A DNA stretch of 64,000 nucleotides from Chryseobacterium flavum (GTDB taxonomy: Bacteria; Bacteroidota; Bacteroidia; Flavobacteriales; Weeksellaceae): positions 85,798 through 149,797 of the forward strand of contig NZ_QNUE01000011.1 in NCBI RefSeq assembly GCF_003385595.1. Reading direction: 5' to 3'. Below, in pieces: positions 17,375 to 25,070 of this stretch. Numbering within the stretch: position 1 is the stretch's first letter; every line of letters begins with the position of its first letter. Below the pieces are notes generated by a model. The model saw only the letters and a program-made list of their open reading frames with translations, was not told the origin of the DNA and ran no database searches. The position numbers were made by a program, and so were the translations under genes.

Positions 17375-17403
17375 TTTATTAATCAGTATCAATTTATGCA
17401 TTT

Positions 17404-17436
17404 TTGCTTTAGTGATGAAAATTATTAGTATTTTTG
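17404..17436 (+). promoter_or_regulatory. Promoter of first beta-barrel gene
   Basis: TATTTTTG (17429-17436) is a perfect -7 element; TTG (17404-17406) is 22 nt upstream, slightly wide. It covers the alternative TTG codon at 17434, so translation should start at ATG 17464. Confidence 0.6.
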
Positions 17437-17463
17437 GACGATAATTCAAAAGCTACTAAAAAA

Positions 17464-17961
17464 ATGAAAAAACTATTATTAATCGGTGCTTTCGCACTTT
17501 TAGGTGGTGCTGCTCAAGCACAGGAAGGTTTTAAACTAGGTGGGCATATTGGTGTTCCTGTATCTGATGCAAGTGATATTTCTTCATTTACATTAGGAAT
17601 AGATGCTGCTTATATGTGGAACATTACAAAAGGATTAGATCTTGGGGTGACAACAGGATATTCTCACTTCTTCGGAAAAGATAATTTTGATGACTTCGGA
17701 TTTATTCCTGTAGCTGTTTCAGGTAAATACAAATTTTCAGGAGCTCCTATTTTTGTAGGATTAGACCTTGGATATGGTATTTCTACAAAAGATGGTATGG
17801 ACGGAGGTTTCTACGCGCAGCCGAAATTCGGATACCAGATGTCTAAAGGAGAGCTGTACATCGGATATCAGTCAATCAGTAACAGACGTGACTATGGTTG
17901 GTATAAGCATAGCTGGAATGTAGGAGCTGTTAACATAGGTTATAATTTCTTCCTGAAATAA
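17464..17961 (+). CDS. Small outer-membrane beta-barrel protein
   Basis: The 165-residue protein has a signal peptide (MKKLLLIGAFALLGGAAQAQ) followed by alternating polar/hydrophobic strands rich in Gly, Tyr and Phe (FKLGGHIGVPVSDAS, YKFSGAPIFVGLDLGYGIS), ending with VNIGYNFFLK, a terminal aromatic residue pattern needed for BAM-mediated insertion. This fits an 8-strand OmpW/OmpX-like barrel. It leads a run of four such genes on the same strand, but a terminator separates it from the next. Codon choice is strongly biased towards common codons, suggesting good expression. The function is unknown. Confidence 0.8.
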   Translation: MKKLLLIGAFALLGGAAQAQEGFKLGGHIGVPVSDASDISSFTLGIDAAYMWNITKGLDLGVTTGYSHFFGKDNFDDFGFIPVAVSGKYKFSGAPIFVGLDLGYGISTKDGMDGGFYAQPKFGYQMSKGELYIGYQSISNRRDYGWYKHSWNVGAVNIGYNFFLK

Positions 17962-17983
17962 ATAATATTTAACAAAACATAGT

Positions 17984-18016
17984 AAACTCCGGCTTTTTAG
18001 CCGGAGTTTGTTTTTT
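17984..18016 (+). terminator. Intrinsic terminator
   Basis: A perfect 10-bp stem (AAACTCCGGC at 17984-17993, GCCGGAGTTT at 18000-18009) with a 6-nt loop and a T-run to 18016. Confidence 0.9.
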
Positions 18017-18421
18017 ATGGAGTTAAACTGATATAATTGAAAAATGTTAACTAAATAAGATAGTTGTTGAAATTTTTAACTATTAAATTTATTGTTTTTT
18101 AAACTTTATTAGCATTTTTCGGTTTTAAGATTTAACAGCTTAAATGTTAACGTTTTATATATATGATTTCTATTATACCGGGAAAAAACTACTCTTTTGT
18201 ATAAAAATAACAAATCGCAAACAGCAACCAAATAAAGATCTTGTTGAGAATTTGTGATTTTTTTATTCATAATATTGTGAAAAATATAACAAGTCTTAAT
18301 TTATATGATTTATTTTTATAAAATATCAATATTTAACAATGATATTAATCACATTAACAAATTTTAATATTAGAGGGTACCACTGTAAATTTGCCCTCAG
18401 AAAGTATTAAAATTTTTTAAA
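18017..18421. other. AT-rich spacer of about 400 bp
   Basis: No gene or RNA is recognisable. It is very AT-rich with many TTAA steps and TTAAC/GTTAA words. Near its right end TAAATTTG (18386-18393) is a -7 element for the next barrel gene, without a clear TTG at -33. A GAGGGtaccac...GCCCTC pairing (about 18373-18398) overlaps that element. Confidence 0.5.
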
Positions 18422-19093
18422 ATGAAAAAAATATTATTAGCGGGTGCTGTTGCACTTTTCGGTTTATCAAACGCTCAGATTGCTAAAGGTACTACATATC
18501 TTTCAGGACAAGTAGGTTATTCTCAGAAAGAAGATAACAATACAGATATTAAAAAAGAGAAATTCAATATTCTTCCAACTGTAGGGTATTTCGTAGATAC
18601 TAACCTAGCTGTTGGTTTAGGTGTAGGATACAGAAATGAAAATGAAAAAGGAACAAAAACTACAGGAAGCAATCCTCTATTTGTTAGTGAAGGTAAAGTA
18701 ACTGAATCTGCATTTGTTGTAGCTCCATTCGTAAGAAAATACTGGACTTTAGCTGATAAATTATATATCTTCGGTCAGTTAGAAGTTCCAATGGCATTTG
18801 GTCAGAATAAAGTTGAAGGAACAACAACTACTACAACTACAACAGGAGCAGGTACAACTGTAACTACAACATCTACATCTGACAAATCTAACTTTACTTC
18901 TATCGGAGTTAACGTTAAGCCAGGTTTAGATTATTTCTTAAACAAAAACTGGACTATCGAAGCTACTATCGGTGAATTCGGATACAATACTTACAAGCAG
19001 GATATTGACGGAGCTAAGAGAGTAAACGATTATAAATTCGGATTGAATTTATCTTCTGTAACTTTCGGAGTTAAATATGTATTTGCAAAATAA
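18422..19093 (+). CDS. Outer-membrane beta-barrel protein (paralogue A)
   Basis: The 223-residue protein has a signal peptide (MKKILLAGAVALFGLSNAQ) and a porin-like barrel: GTTYLSGQVGYSQ, NILPTVGYFVDTNLAVGLGVGYR, APFVRKYW, and the closing strand VTFGVKYVFAK. A Thr-rich loop (residues about 136-153, nearly all Thr) is likely surface exposed. It is a tandem copy of the gene at 19164: the two products match along the whole barrel, and 42 bases at the 3' ends are identical. Codons are strongly optimised. It probably follows its own promoter (-7 element at 18386) and ends at a terminator. Confidence 0.85.
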   Translation: MKKILLAGAVALFGLSNAQIAKGTTYLSGQVGYSQKEDNNTDIKKEKFNILPTVGYFVDTNLAVGLGVGYRNENEKGTKTTGSNPLFVSEGKVTESAFVVAPFVRKYWTLADKLYIFGQLEVPMAFGQNKVEGTTTTTTTTGAGTTVTTTSTSDKSNFTSIGVNVKPGLDYFLNKNWTIEATIGEFGYNTYKQDIDGAKRVNDYKFGLNLSSVTFGVKYVFAK

Positions 19094-19113
19094 TAAACAA
19101 AACATATAGTAAT

Positions 19114-19143
19114 AAAGCCCTGAGAAATATCTTAGGGCTTTTT
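19114..19143 (+). terminator. Intrinsic terminator between the tandem barrel genes
   Basis: AAAGCCCTGAGA (19114-19125) pairs with TCTTAGGGCTTT (19130-19141), with one G-T pair, a 4-nt loop and a T-run. Confidence 0.85.
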
Positions 19144-19163
19144 CTATAAACATTATAACAACC

Positions 19164-19829
19164 ATGAAAAAACTAGTATTAACAGGGGGTATAGTACTTT
19201 TTAGCCTCTCACATGCACAGATTAAGAGAGGTTCCGTATATCTTTCAGGACAGATGGAGTACCAGCACAATGAAAATAATGTATTAAATGGCAGCAGAAG
19301 AAAGGATGATATTGTAGAAATTATTCCAACAGCGGGCTATTTTGTTGGCTCAAATCTGGCAATAGGGCTGGGGGCTGGCTATAAAAGTGCAGTTTCAAAA
19401 TATGAAATAGGGTATGGCGGAGCCAGTAATTCACATCAGATTAAGGTTGCAGATAATGCATTTGTTGTCACTCCTTTTATAAGAAAATACTGGACTTTAT
19501 CTGCTCATTTGTACATTTTTGGTCAATTACAGGTTCCTTTGGAATTTGGCAGGGAAAAGCTGAATTCAAACAACGATATTCAGGATGGGGACCCGCTGCT
19601 TTCTTCTTCCTTTAACACAAAAAATAATTATACAAGTATTGGGATTAATATTAAACCCGGCTTAGATTATTTCTTAAGTAAAAACTGGTCTGTTGAAGCT
19701 GTTATCGGTGAGTTTGGATACAATACTTACAAGAAGGATGTTGACGGAGCTAAGAGAGTTAATGATTATAAATTCGGATTGAATTTATCTTCTGTAACTT
19801 TCGGAATTAAGTATCTATTTACAAATTAA
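19164..19829 (+). CDS. Outer-membrane beta-barrel protein (paralogue B)
   Basis: The 221-residue product mirrors its upstream neighbour: signal peptide (MKKLVLTGGIVLFSLSHAQ), VYLSGQMEYQ, IIPTAGYFVGSNLAIGLGAGYK, TPFIRKYW and the end VTFGIKYLFTN. The loops are different (no Thr-rich loop; instead a GYGGASNSHQ stretch). Codon use is less biased than in paralogue A, so it is likely less expressed, yet its last third is nearly identical at the DNA level. It starts 22 bases after the terminator of paralogue A, with no room for a standard promoter, so expression may depend on read-through. Confidence 0.85.
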   Translation: MKKLVLTGGIVLFSLSHAQIKRGSVYLSGQMEYQHNENNVLNGSRRKDDIVEIIPTAGYFVGSNLAIGLGAGYKSAVSKYEIGYGGASNSHQIKVADNAFVVTPFIRKYWTLSAHLYIFGQLQVPLEFGREKLNSNNDIQDGDPLLSSSFNTKNNYTSIGINIKPGLDYFLSKNWSVEAVIGEFGYNTYKKDVDGAKRVNDYKFGLNLSSVTFGIKYLFTN

Positions 19830-19890
19830 CGTATGGATAAGCTTTGAGGGCTTAGAATTAATTAAACAAACTATTTTTAAATTAATAATC

Positions 19891-20544
19891 ATGAAAAAAA
19901 TTTTATTAGCTTCTGCAATGGCTTTATTTGCAGGTTTACATGCACAAACTACTTTCGGAGTAAAAGCAGGTTATGCTTTGTCGACATTAAATTCTGATAC
20001 TAACAGTGTTGATTTTGGAGGGATAGGAGCAAGCCTTGAATCTAAATCCGGTTTTTATATCGGAGGATTGGTTGAACATAAACTCAGCAATAAATTTGCA
20101 TTACAGGGAGAAGTAGAATATGCTAATCTGGGAGGTAAGGCAGTGGTCAAAGTTTCTGGAGTTACGGTAACTGAAAAGCTACACTTTAACAGAATAGTTA
20201 TTCCTGTATCTGCAAGATATTACGCAACTCCGGAATTGGGACTTTATGCAGGTCCATATGTTAGCTTCAAAACCAATACAAAAGCTAAAATTGAAGTGAG
20301 TGGTGCACAGTCGAATCCGGGTGCAATCAACGAAGGTGAAAAATATCTTGAAAATTACTTTGATAATGGGCTGAAGTCTACAGAGTTTGGTTTGTTTTTA
20401 GGTGCTGATTATAATGTGTACAAAGGGTTGTTTTTTGATGCACGTTATAGCTTTGGTCTTACGAATATGATCAAAGACCCTGTAAATGGAGAGAAGTTAA
20501 AAATGAATTTCTTCCAGTTAGGACTAGGGTACAGGTTTAAATAA
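19891..20544 (+). CDS. Outer-membrane beta-barrel (porin-like) protein
   Basis: The 217-residue protein has a signal peptide (MKKILLASAMALFAGLHAQ) and a PF13568-like barrel (TTFGVKAGYALSTLNSD, GFYIGGLVEHKLSNKFALQG, LGLYAGPYVSFKT, GLGYRFK at the end). It is a different subfamily from the two tandem copies before it, though its signal peptide is alike. The spacer of 61 bases holds no terminator, so it may be cotranscribed with paralogue B. A terminator shared with ffh follows. Confidence 0.85.
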   Translation: MKKILLASAMALFAGLHAQTTFGVKAGYALSTLNSDTNSVDFGGIGASLESKSGFYIGGLVEHKLSNKFALQGEVEYANLGGKAVVKVSGVTVTEKLHFNRIVIPVSARYYATPELGLYAGPYVSFKTNTKAKIEVSGAQSNPGAINEGEKYLENYFDNGLKSTEFGLFLGADYNVYKGLFFDARYSFGLTNMIKDPVNGEKLKMNFFQLGLGYRFK

Positions 20545-20562
20545 ACAAGATCTGTAAAAAAT

Positions 20563-20593
20563 AAAAACTCTCAGAATTTCTGAGAGTTTTTTT
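20563..20593. terminator. Bidirectional terminator between barrel gene and ffh
   Basis: A stem CTCTCAG/CTGAGAG extended by A/T runs (20563-20576 against 20578-20591) lies between the convergent genes. Confidence 0.85.
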
Positions 20594-20612
20594 ATGAATA
20601 ATTTGGACTTTC

Positions 20613-21974
20613 TTATTTTCCGAACATTCCACCCATTCCAGGCATATTCGGCATTTTGCTCATCATCTGCATCATCTGTTTTCCCTGAGGACCCTGCATC
20701 ATCTTCATCATTTTACCCATTTGGTCAAACTGTTTCATCAATTGATTTACATCTTCAATTTTTCTTCCGGCACCTTTAGCAATTCTGTTTTTTCTCTGCG
20801 TGTTAATGATAGAAGGTTTTCTTCTTTCTTCAGGAGTCATAGAATAGATGATTGCCTCAATGTGTTTGAAGGCGTCATCGCTGATTTCTACGTCTTTGAT
20901 CGCTTTTCCTACCCCAGGAATCATTCCCATAAGATCCTTCATATTACCCATCTTCTTGATCTGGTTGATCTGCTTAAGGAAATCATCAAAACCAAACTCG
21001 TTTTTAGCAATTTTCTTGTGAAGTTTTTTAGCTTCTTCTTCATCAAACTGTTCCTGAGCTCTTTCTACTAAGGATACTACGTCTCCCATTCCAAGAATTC
21101 TGTCTGCCATCCTTTCCGGGTAGAAAAGATCCAGAGCTTCCATTTTTTCTCCTGTAGAAATAAACTTGATTGGCTTTTCAACTACAGAACGGATTGTTAA
21201 TGCAGCACCCCCTCTTGTGTCACCGTCTAGTTTAGTTAAAACCACTCCATCGAAATTTAAGGCATCATTGAATGCTTTAGCGGTGTTTACAGCATCCTGA
21301 CCTGTCATAGAGTCTACCACGAAAAGAGTTTCCTGTGGTTTAATGAAATAATGTACGGATTTGATCTCGTTCATCATTTGCTCATCAATTGCCAAACGCC
21401 CGGCGGTATCCACAATGACTACATCATGGTTGTTGGCTTTTGCAAAATTAATCGCGTTCTCAGCAATCGTAGAAGGGTTGGTAGAACCTTCTTCAGTATA
21501 AACAGGAACTTTAATCTGTCCTCCCAATACCTTTAGCTGATCAATTGCAGCGGGACGGTAAACGTCACATGCTACCAATAGAGGTTTTTTATTTCTTTTT
21601 GTTTGTAAATAATTAGCAAGTTTTCCGGAGAATGTGGTTTTACCGGAACCCTGAAGACCTGCAATAAGGATAACCGTTGGCTTTCCTGAAAGATTGATCC
21701 CCTCCTGGGAACCTCCCATAAGATCCACCAGCTCATCATGAACAATTTTTGTCATGAGCTGCCCCGGTGTAAGGGAAGTAAGAACATTTTGTCCTAATGC
21801 TTTATCCTGGACTCTCTTAGTAAGGTCTTTTGCAACTTTATAGTTAACGTCGGCATCTACCAATGCTCTGCGGATTTCCTTTACGGTTTCTGCTACATTG
21901 ATTTCAGTAATTTTTCCTCTTCCGGAAATATTGTGTAATGCCTTGTCTAATTTATCCTGTAAACTATTAAACAT
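20613..21974 (-). CDS. ffh: Signal recognition particle GTPase Ffh (SRP54)
   Basis: The 453-residue protein has the N domain, the GTPase G domain with GLQGSGKTT (106-114), DVYRPAAIDQL, DTAGR and TKLDG motifs, and the Met-rich M domain at the C-terminus (MMKMMQGPQGKQMM then MPGMGGMFGK) that binds signal sequences and SRP RNA. It directs cotranslational delivery of membrane proteins. The SRP RNA gene is not seen in this window. It has a clear promoter at 21998-22026 and is divergent from the ATP synthase cluster. Confidence 0.98.
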   Translation of the reverse strand: MFNSLQDKLDKALHNISGRGKITEINVAETVKEIRRALVDADVNYKVAKDLTKRVQDKALGQNVLTSLTPGQLMTKIVHDELVDLMGGSQEGINLSGKPTVILIAGLQGSGKTTFSGKLANYLQTKRNKKPLLVACDVYRPAAIDQLKVLGGQIKVPVYTEEGSTNPSTIAENAINFAKANNHDVVIVDTAGRLAIDEQMMNEIKSVHYFIKPQETLFVVDSMTGQDAVNTAKAFNDALNFDGVVLTKLDGDTRGGAALTIRSVVEKPIKFISTGEKMEALDLFYPERMADRILGMGDVVSLVERAQEQFDEEEAKKLHKKIAKNEFGFDDFLKQINQIKKMGNMKDLMGMIPGVGKAIKDVEISDDAFKHIEAIIYSMTPEERRKPSIINTQRKNRIAKGAGRKIEDVNQLMKQFDQMGKMMKMMQGPQGKQMMQMMSKMPNMPGMGGMFGK

Positions 21975-21997
21975 ATTTATTGTAAATTATAGGTTTG

Positions 21998-22026
21998 CAA
22001 AAATAAGGAATTTTTAGGATATCCAA
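21998..22026 (-). promoter_or_regulatory. Promoter of ffh
   Basis: On the minus strand TTG (22024-22026), an 18-nt spacer and TATTTTTG (21998-22005) match the Bacteroidota promoter, 23 nt before ffh. Confidence 0.75.
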
Positions 22027-22080
22027 ATGGTCCGGACACGTAATATTATATATATGAAAAATGATATATATCAAATCATG

Positions 22081-22110
22081 GTGTAATACGATAGAAAAAG
22101 TCTATTTTTG
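22081..22110 (+). promoter_or_regulatory. Promoter upstream of the AtpI-like gene
   Basis: TATTTTTG (22103-22110) lies 19 nt after GTG (22081-22083), one mismatch from the TTG -33 element, and 44 nt ahead of the first gene of the ATP synthase region. Confidence 0.6.
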
Positions 22111-22154
22111 CGATCAATTAATCTGAGCAGGTATTTGATACAAAAATAAATAAA

Positions 22155-22526
22155 ATGAAACTTAGTCCTAATGTTCTTATAGTAGTCTTGTTTTTTCTGA
22201 CTTTCCTGATTCACTTTTCCCTTTGGAAATTTGTTTTTCATCTGGATGAGATTTTAATTATTAAATTTTACCTTTTCCTGAGTGTTATGTTTATGATGAT
22301 GGTTACTCTTGTTGTCTTGATCAACAGAATAGCACCGGAGTTTCTGGGATTGTCCGTGATCGGGTTGATCCTTTTGAAATTCGGATTAATGTACTTAATC
22401 AGAAAAAAACTGAACTTTGAAGAGGTTCCCGGATATAAATTTCATTTTATTCTCCCGTATTTTGTCCTGACAGCGCTGCTTACATACTATGCAATTAAGC
22501 TAATTAATCATGATAAAAAACAGTAA
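22155..22526 (+). CDS. Four-helix membrane protein, AtpI-like, upstream of atpB
   Basis: A 123-residue protein with four predicted membrane helices (about 8-29, 36-60, 63-83, 96-118) and short loops. It has no strong motif, but size, topology and position directly before atpB match AtpI, an accessory protein thought to help assemble the c-ring. The next gene has its own promoter inside the spacer. The AtpI call is based mainly on context. Confidence 0.6.
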   Translation: MKLSPNVLIVVLFFLTFLIHFSLWKFVFHLDEILIIKFYLFLSVMFMMMVTLVVLINRIAPEFLGLSVIGLILLKFGLMYLIRKKLNFEEVPGYKFHFILPYFVLTALLTYYAIKLINHDKKQ

Positions 22527-22535
22527 AATTATTTA

Positions 22536-22564
22536 TTGAAACTAGAAAAAATATTATATTTTTG
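22536..22564 (+). promoter_or_regulatory. Promoter of the ATP synthase operon
   Basis: TTG (22536-22538), an 18-nt spacer and TATTTTTG (22557-22564) form a perfect Bacteroidota promoter. It covers the possible TTG start of atpB at 22562, so translation should begin at ATG 22586. Confidence 0.85.
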
Positions 22565-22585
22565 CACAACGAAAAAAACCTATCA

Positions 22586-23683
22586 ATGTTTAAGAAATTC
22601 GCAGTTTTATTCTACAGTATTTTTGTATTAAACTTAGTGTCTGCACAGCACGGTGAGGCGACTGCTGGGGCAGCTCCTACCCAAGAGCTTTCAGAGAAAG
22701 ACAAAGTAAGTAAAGAAAACAAGGAATTCATCGATCATCACTTACTGGATGCTCATGATTTCACATTGATGGTTGATAAAGAAGGTCACCACATCGGTTT
22801 CCCTCTTCCTGTTATTTTCTATGATAATGGTTTTCATGCCTTCATGAGTAACAAAGAAGGATTCATGCACGGAGAACCAACTGAAGTAGATGGTGCTCAT
22901 TATGTATTGCATCATGAAAAGATTTACAAAACGGATGCAGCAGGAACTCTTACACTGGGAGAAGATGGACATCCTACTAATGAAAAGCCTTTAGATCTTT
23001 CTATTACAAAGAGTGTTCTTATTATCTTATTAGTAGCCATTTTTATGTTGGTATTGTTTGGTGGAATGGCTAAATCATATAAAAAATCTGTTGTTCCTTC
23101 CGGTGCAGCAAGATTCCTGGAGCCTTTGATTATTTTTGTAAGAGATGAAGTGGCTATTCCGAATATCGGACATAAGTATAAAAGATTTATGGGGTACTTA
23201 TTAACTGTATTCTTCTTCATTCTTTTCCTTAACGTTTTAGGATTAATGCCTTTCGGAATCAATGTTACCGGTAATATTACGATGACATTCTTCCTGGCTA
23301 TCCTTACTTACCTGATTACAACATTCTCTGCAAATAAGGATTATTGGAAACATATTTTCTGGATGCCGGGAGTGCCTGTGCCAATGAAGCTGATTATGCT
23401 TCCTATTGAATTGTTAGGAACAATCACTAAGCCGTTCGCATTGATGATCCGACTTTTTGCAAACATGACTGCAGGGCACATCGTGGTAATGAGTTTGATC
23501 GGTTTGATCTATGTATTTAAGAATGTTATTGCCGGAGTAGCATTTCCGTTCTTAACATTGGTGATTTATTTACTTGAAGTGTTAGTAGCATTCCTGCAGG
23601 CTTATATCTTTACAATGTTATCTGCTCTGTTTATCGGAATGGCTGTACAGGAGCATGAGCATGAACACCATGCTGCTCATTAA
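22586..23683 (+). CDS. atpB: F1Fo ATP synthase subunit a
   Basis: The 365-residue protein starts with a signal-like hydrophobic segment (MFKKFAVLFYSIFVLNLVSA), then about 115 residues of a His/Glu-rich soluble region, then the usual membrane helices of subunit a from about residue 143. The essential arginine that faces the c-ring is Arg289 in MIRLFANMTAGH. The C-terminus ends in a short His/Glu-rich tail. Subunit a forms the proton half-channels. E. coli subunit a is about 270 residues, so the extra length is the N-terminal extension, seen in other Bacteroidota. It begins the main ATP synthase transcript. Confidence 0.96.
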   Translation: MFKKFAVLFYSIFVLNLVSAQHGEATAGAAPTQELSEKDKVSKENKEFIDHHLLDAHDFTLMVDKEGHHIGFPLPVIFYDNGFHAFMSNKEGFMHGEPTEVDGAHYVLHHEKIYKTDAAGTLTLGEDGHPTNEKPLDLSITKSVLIILLVAIFMLVLFGGMAKSYKKSVVPSGAARFLEPLIIFVRDEVAIPNIGHKYKRFMGYLLTVFFFILFLNVLGLMPFGINVTGNITMTFFLAILTYLITTFSANKDYWKHIFWMPGVPVPMKLIMLPIELLGTITKPFALMIRLFANMTAGHIVVMSLIGLIYVFKNVIAGVAFPFLTLVIYLLEVLVAFLQAYIFTMLSALFIGMAVQEHEHEHHAAH

Positions 23684-23737
23684 TTAAAAGAAATAACACA
23701 GTATTATTTAAAAACAAATTTTTTAAAATTATATATT

Positions 23738-23932
23738 ATGGAAATCCCTAAAATTGTAGGTGCTGGTATCGTAGTATTAGGTGTTGGTATTGGTCTTGGT
23801 AAAATCGGAGCTGCTGCTCTTGAGGCTATCGCTAGACAACCAGAACAAGCTGGTAAAATTCAAACAGCTATGCTTATTGCAGCTGCACTTGTAGAAGGTG
23901 TTGCGTTTGCTGCTCTATTCGCAGTAAACTAA
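23738..23932 (+). CDS. atpE: F1Fo ATP synthase subunit c
   Basis: A 64-residue hairpin of two membrane helices joined by the conserved loop ARQPEQ (32-37), with the ion-binding carboxylate Glu53 in the second helix (LVEGVAF). The residues that ligate sodium in Na+-type rotors (Gln in helix 1; Ser/Thr after the Glu) are replaced by Leu, Gly and Val, so the ring is expected to carry protons (inference by alignment with Ilyobacter). It is shorter than the 79 residues of E. coli. Confidence 0.97.
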   Translation: MEIPKIVGAGIVVLGVGIGLGKIGAAALEAIARQPEQAGKIQTAMLIAAALVEGVAFAALFAVN

Positions 23933-24014
23933 TTAAAATCAAATCATTATCTGTAACGGTTGGTTGCAGATAATGATTCTTTAAAAAAGTAATAATTATT
24001 TATACATTTATATA

Positions 24015-24512
24015 ATGGAATTAATTCATCAGTTTTCATCAGGGTTATTTATTATCCAGTCTGTTATTTTTCTAGCATTATTGTTTTTGTTAGGTAAATT
24101 CGCATGGAAACCTATTTTAAAGTCTATCAATGACAGAGAAACTTCTATTGTTGACGCTCTTAATCAGGCTAAATTAGCCAGAAAAGAGATGGAAACTCTA
24201 AAAGAGGATAACGAAAGAATCATTCGTGAAGCTAAAATCGAAAGAGATGCTATCCTTAAAGAAGCCAGAGAAATTAAAGACAGAATCGTAGGAGAGGCTA
24301 AAGATGCTGCAAAAGCTGAAGGAGACAAATTGATCGAATCTGCTAAGCAAACTATCCAGGCTGAGAAAAATGCTGCTATGGCAGATATTAAAACTCAGAT
24401 CGGAACTCTATCTGTAAACATTGCTGAGTCTATTCTGAAACAAAAATTAGACAATAGCGAGGCTCAAAACGAATTAGTTCAAAATTATTTAAACAAATCA
24501 AACCTTAACTAA
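24015..24512 (+). CDS. atpF: F1Fo ATP synthase subunit b
   Basis: The 165-residue protein has one N-terminal membrane helix (about 11-29), the conserved W-K-P (Trp31 region, GKFAWKPILKSINDRE) and a long charged coiled coil that forms the peripheral stalk linking Fo to the delta subunit. Two base pairs separate its stop from atpH, which implies translational coupling. Confidence 0.96.
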   Translation: MELIHQFSSGLFIIQSVIFLALLFLLGKFAWKPILKSINDRETSIVDALNQAKLARKEMETLKEDNERIIREAKIERDAILKEAREIKDRIVGEAKDAAKAEGDKLIESAKQTIQAEKNAAMADIKTQIGTLSVNIAESILKQKLDNSEAQNELVQNYLNKSNLN

Positions 24513-24514
24513 GA

Positions 24515-25054
24515 ATGCTTACATCTAAAGTAGCTAAAAGATACGCACAAGGTTTGCTTGATTTTACAAATGAATCAGGTCAGACGGCTACTGTATTTTC
24601 TGAAATGAAAGATGTAGTAAAGGTAATGTCTGAATCTAAAGATTTAAACAAGTTTTTCCTTACTCCTTACATCGATTCTAAAAAGAAAACAGAAGTAGCA
24701 AACGAAATATTCAAAGGTTTATCTGTTTCATCTCAGAATCTGATCAGACTGGTTATTAAGCAAGGGCGTGAAAGCCAGCTGAAAAATATAGCTCAGGAGT
24801 TCATCAATAAAGTTGAAGACATCAGTGGAGTACAAAGAGTAACACTTACTACTGCAACTCCTCTTTCAAAAGAGAATATTGATCAGATTTTAAGATCTAC
24901 CAATCTCGTAAATGCCAATTCAAACTTCGATTTGAAAATAGATGTAAAACCTGAGATCCTTGGGGGATATATTTTAAGAGTAGGAGACCAGCAGGTAGAC
25001 GCGTCTGTAAAGACAAAACTTAATCAAGTTAAAAAAGATTTCCAATTAAATTAA
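24515..25054 (+). CDS. atpH: F1Fo ATP synthase subunit delta
   Basis: The 179-residue product begins [17 protein letters not shown], typical of the six-helix N-terminal domain of delta, and ends with the conserved [26 protein letters not shown] region (about 148-170), which binds subunit b. It anchors the stator on top of the alpha-beta hexamer. Confidence 0.96.
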   Translation: MLTSKVAKRYAQGLLDFTNESGQTATVFSEMKDVVKVMSESKDLNKFFLTPYIDSKKKTEVANEIFKGLSVSSQNLIRLVIKQGRESQLKNIAQEFINKVEDISGVQRVTLTTATPLSKENIDQILRSTNLVNANSNFDLKIDVKPEILGGYILRVGDQQVDASVKTKLNQVKKDFQLN

Positions 25055-25070
25055 GAAAAACAACCATACA

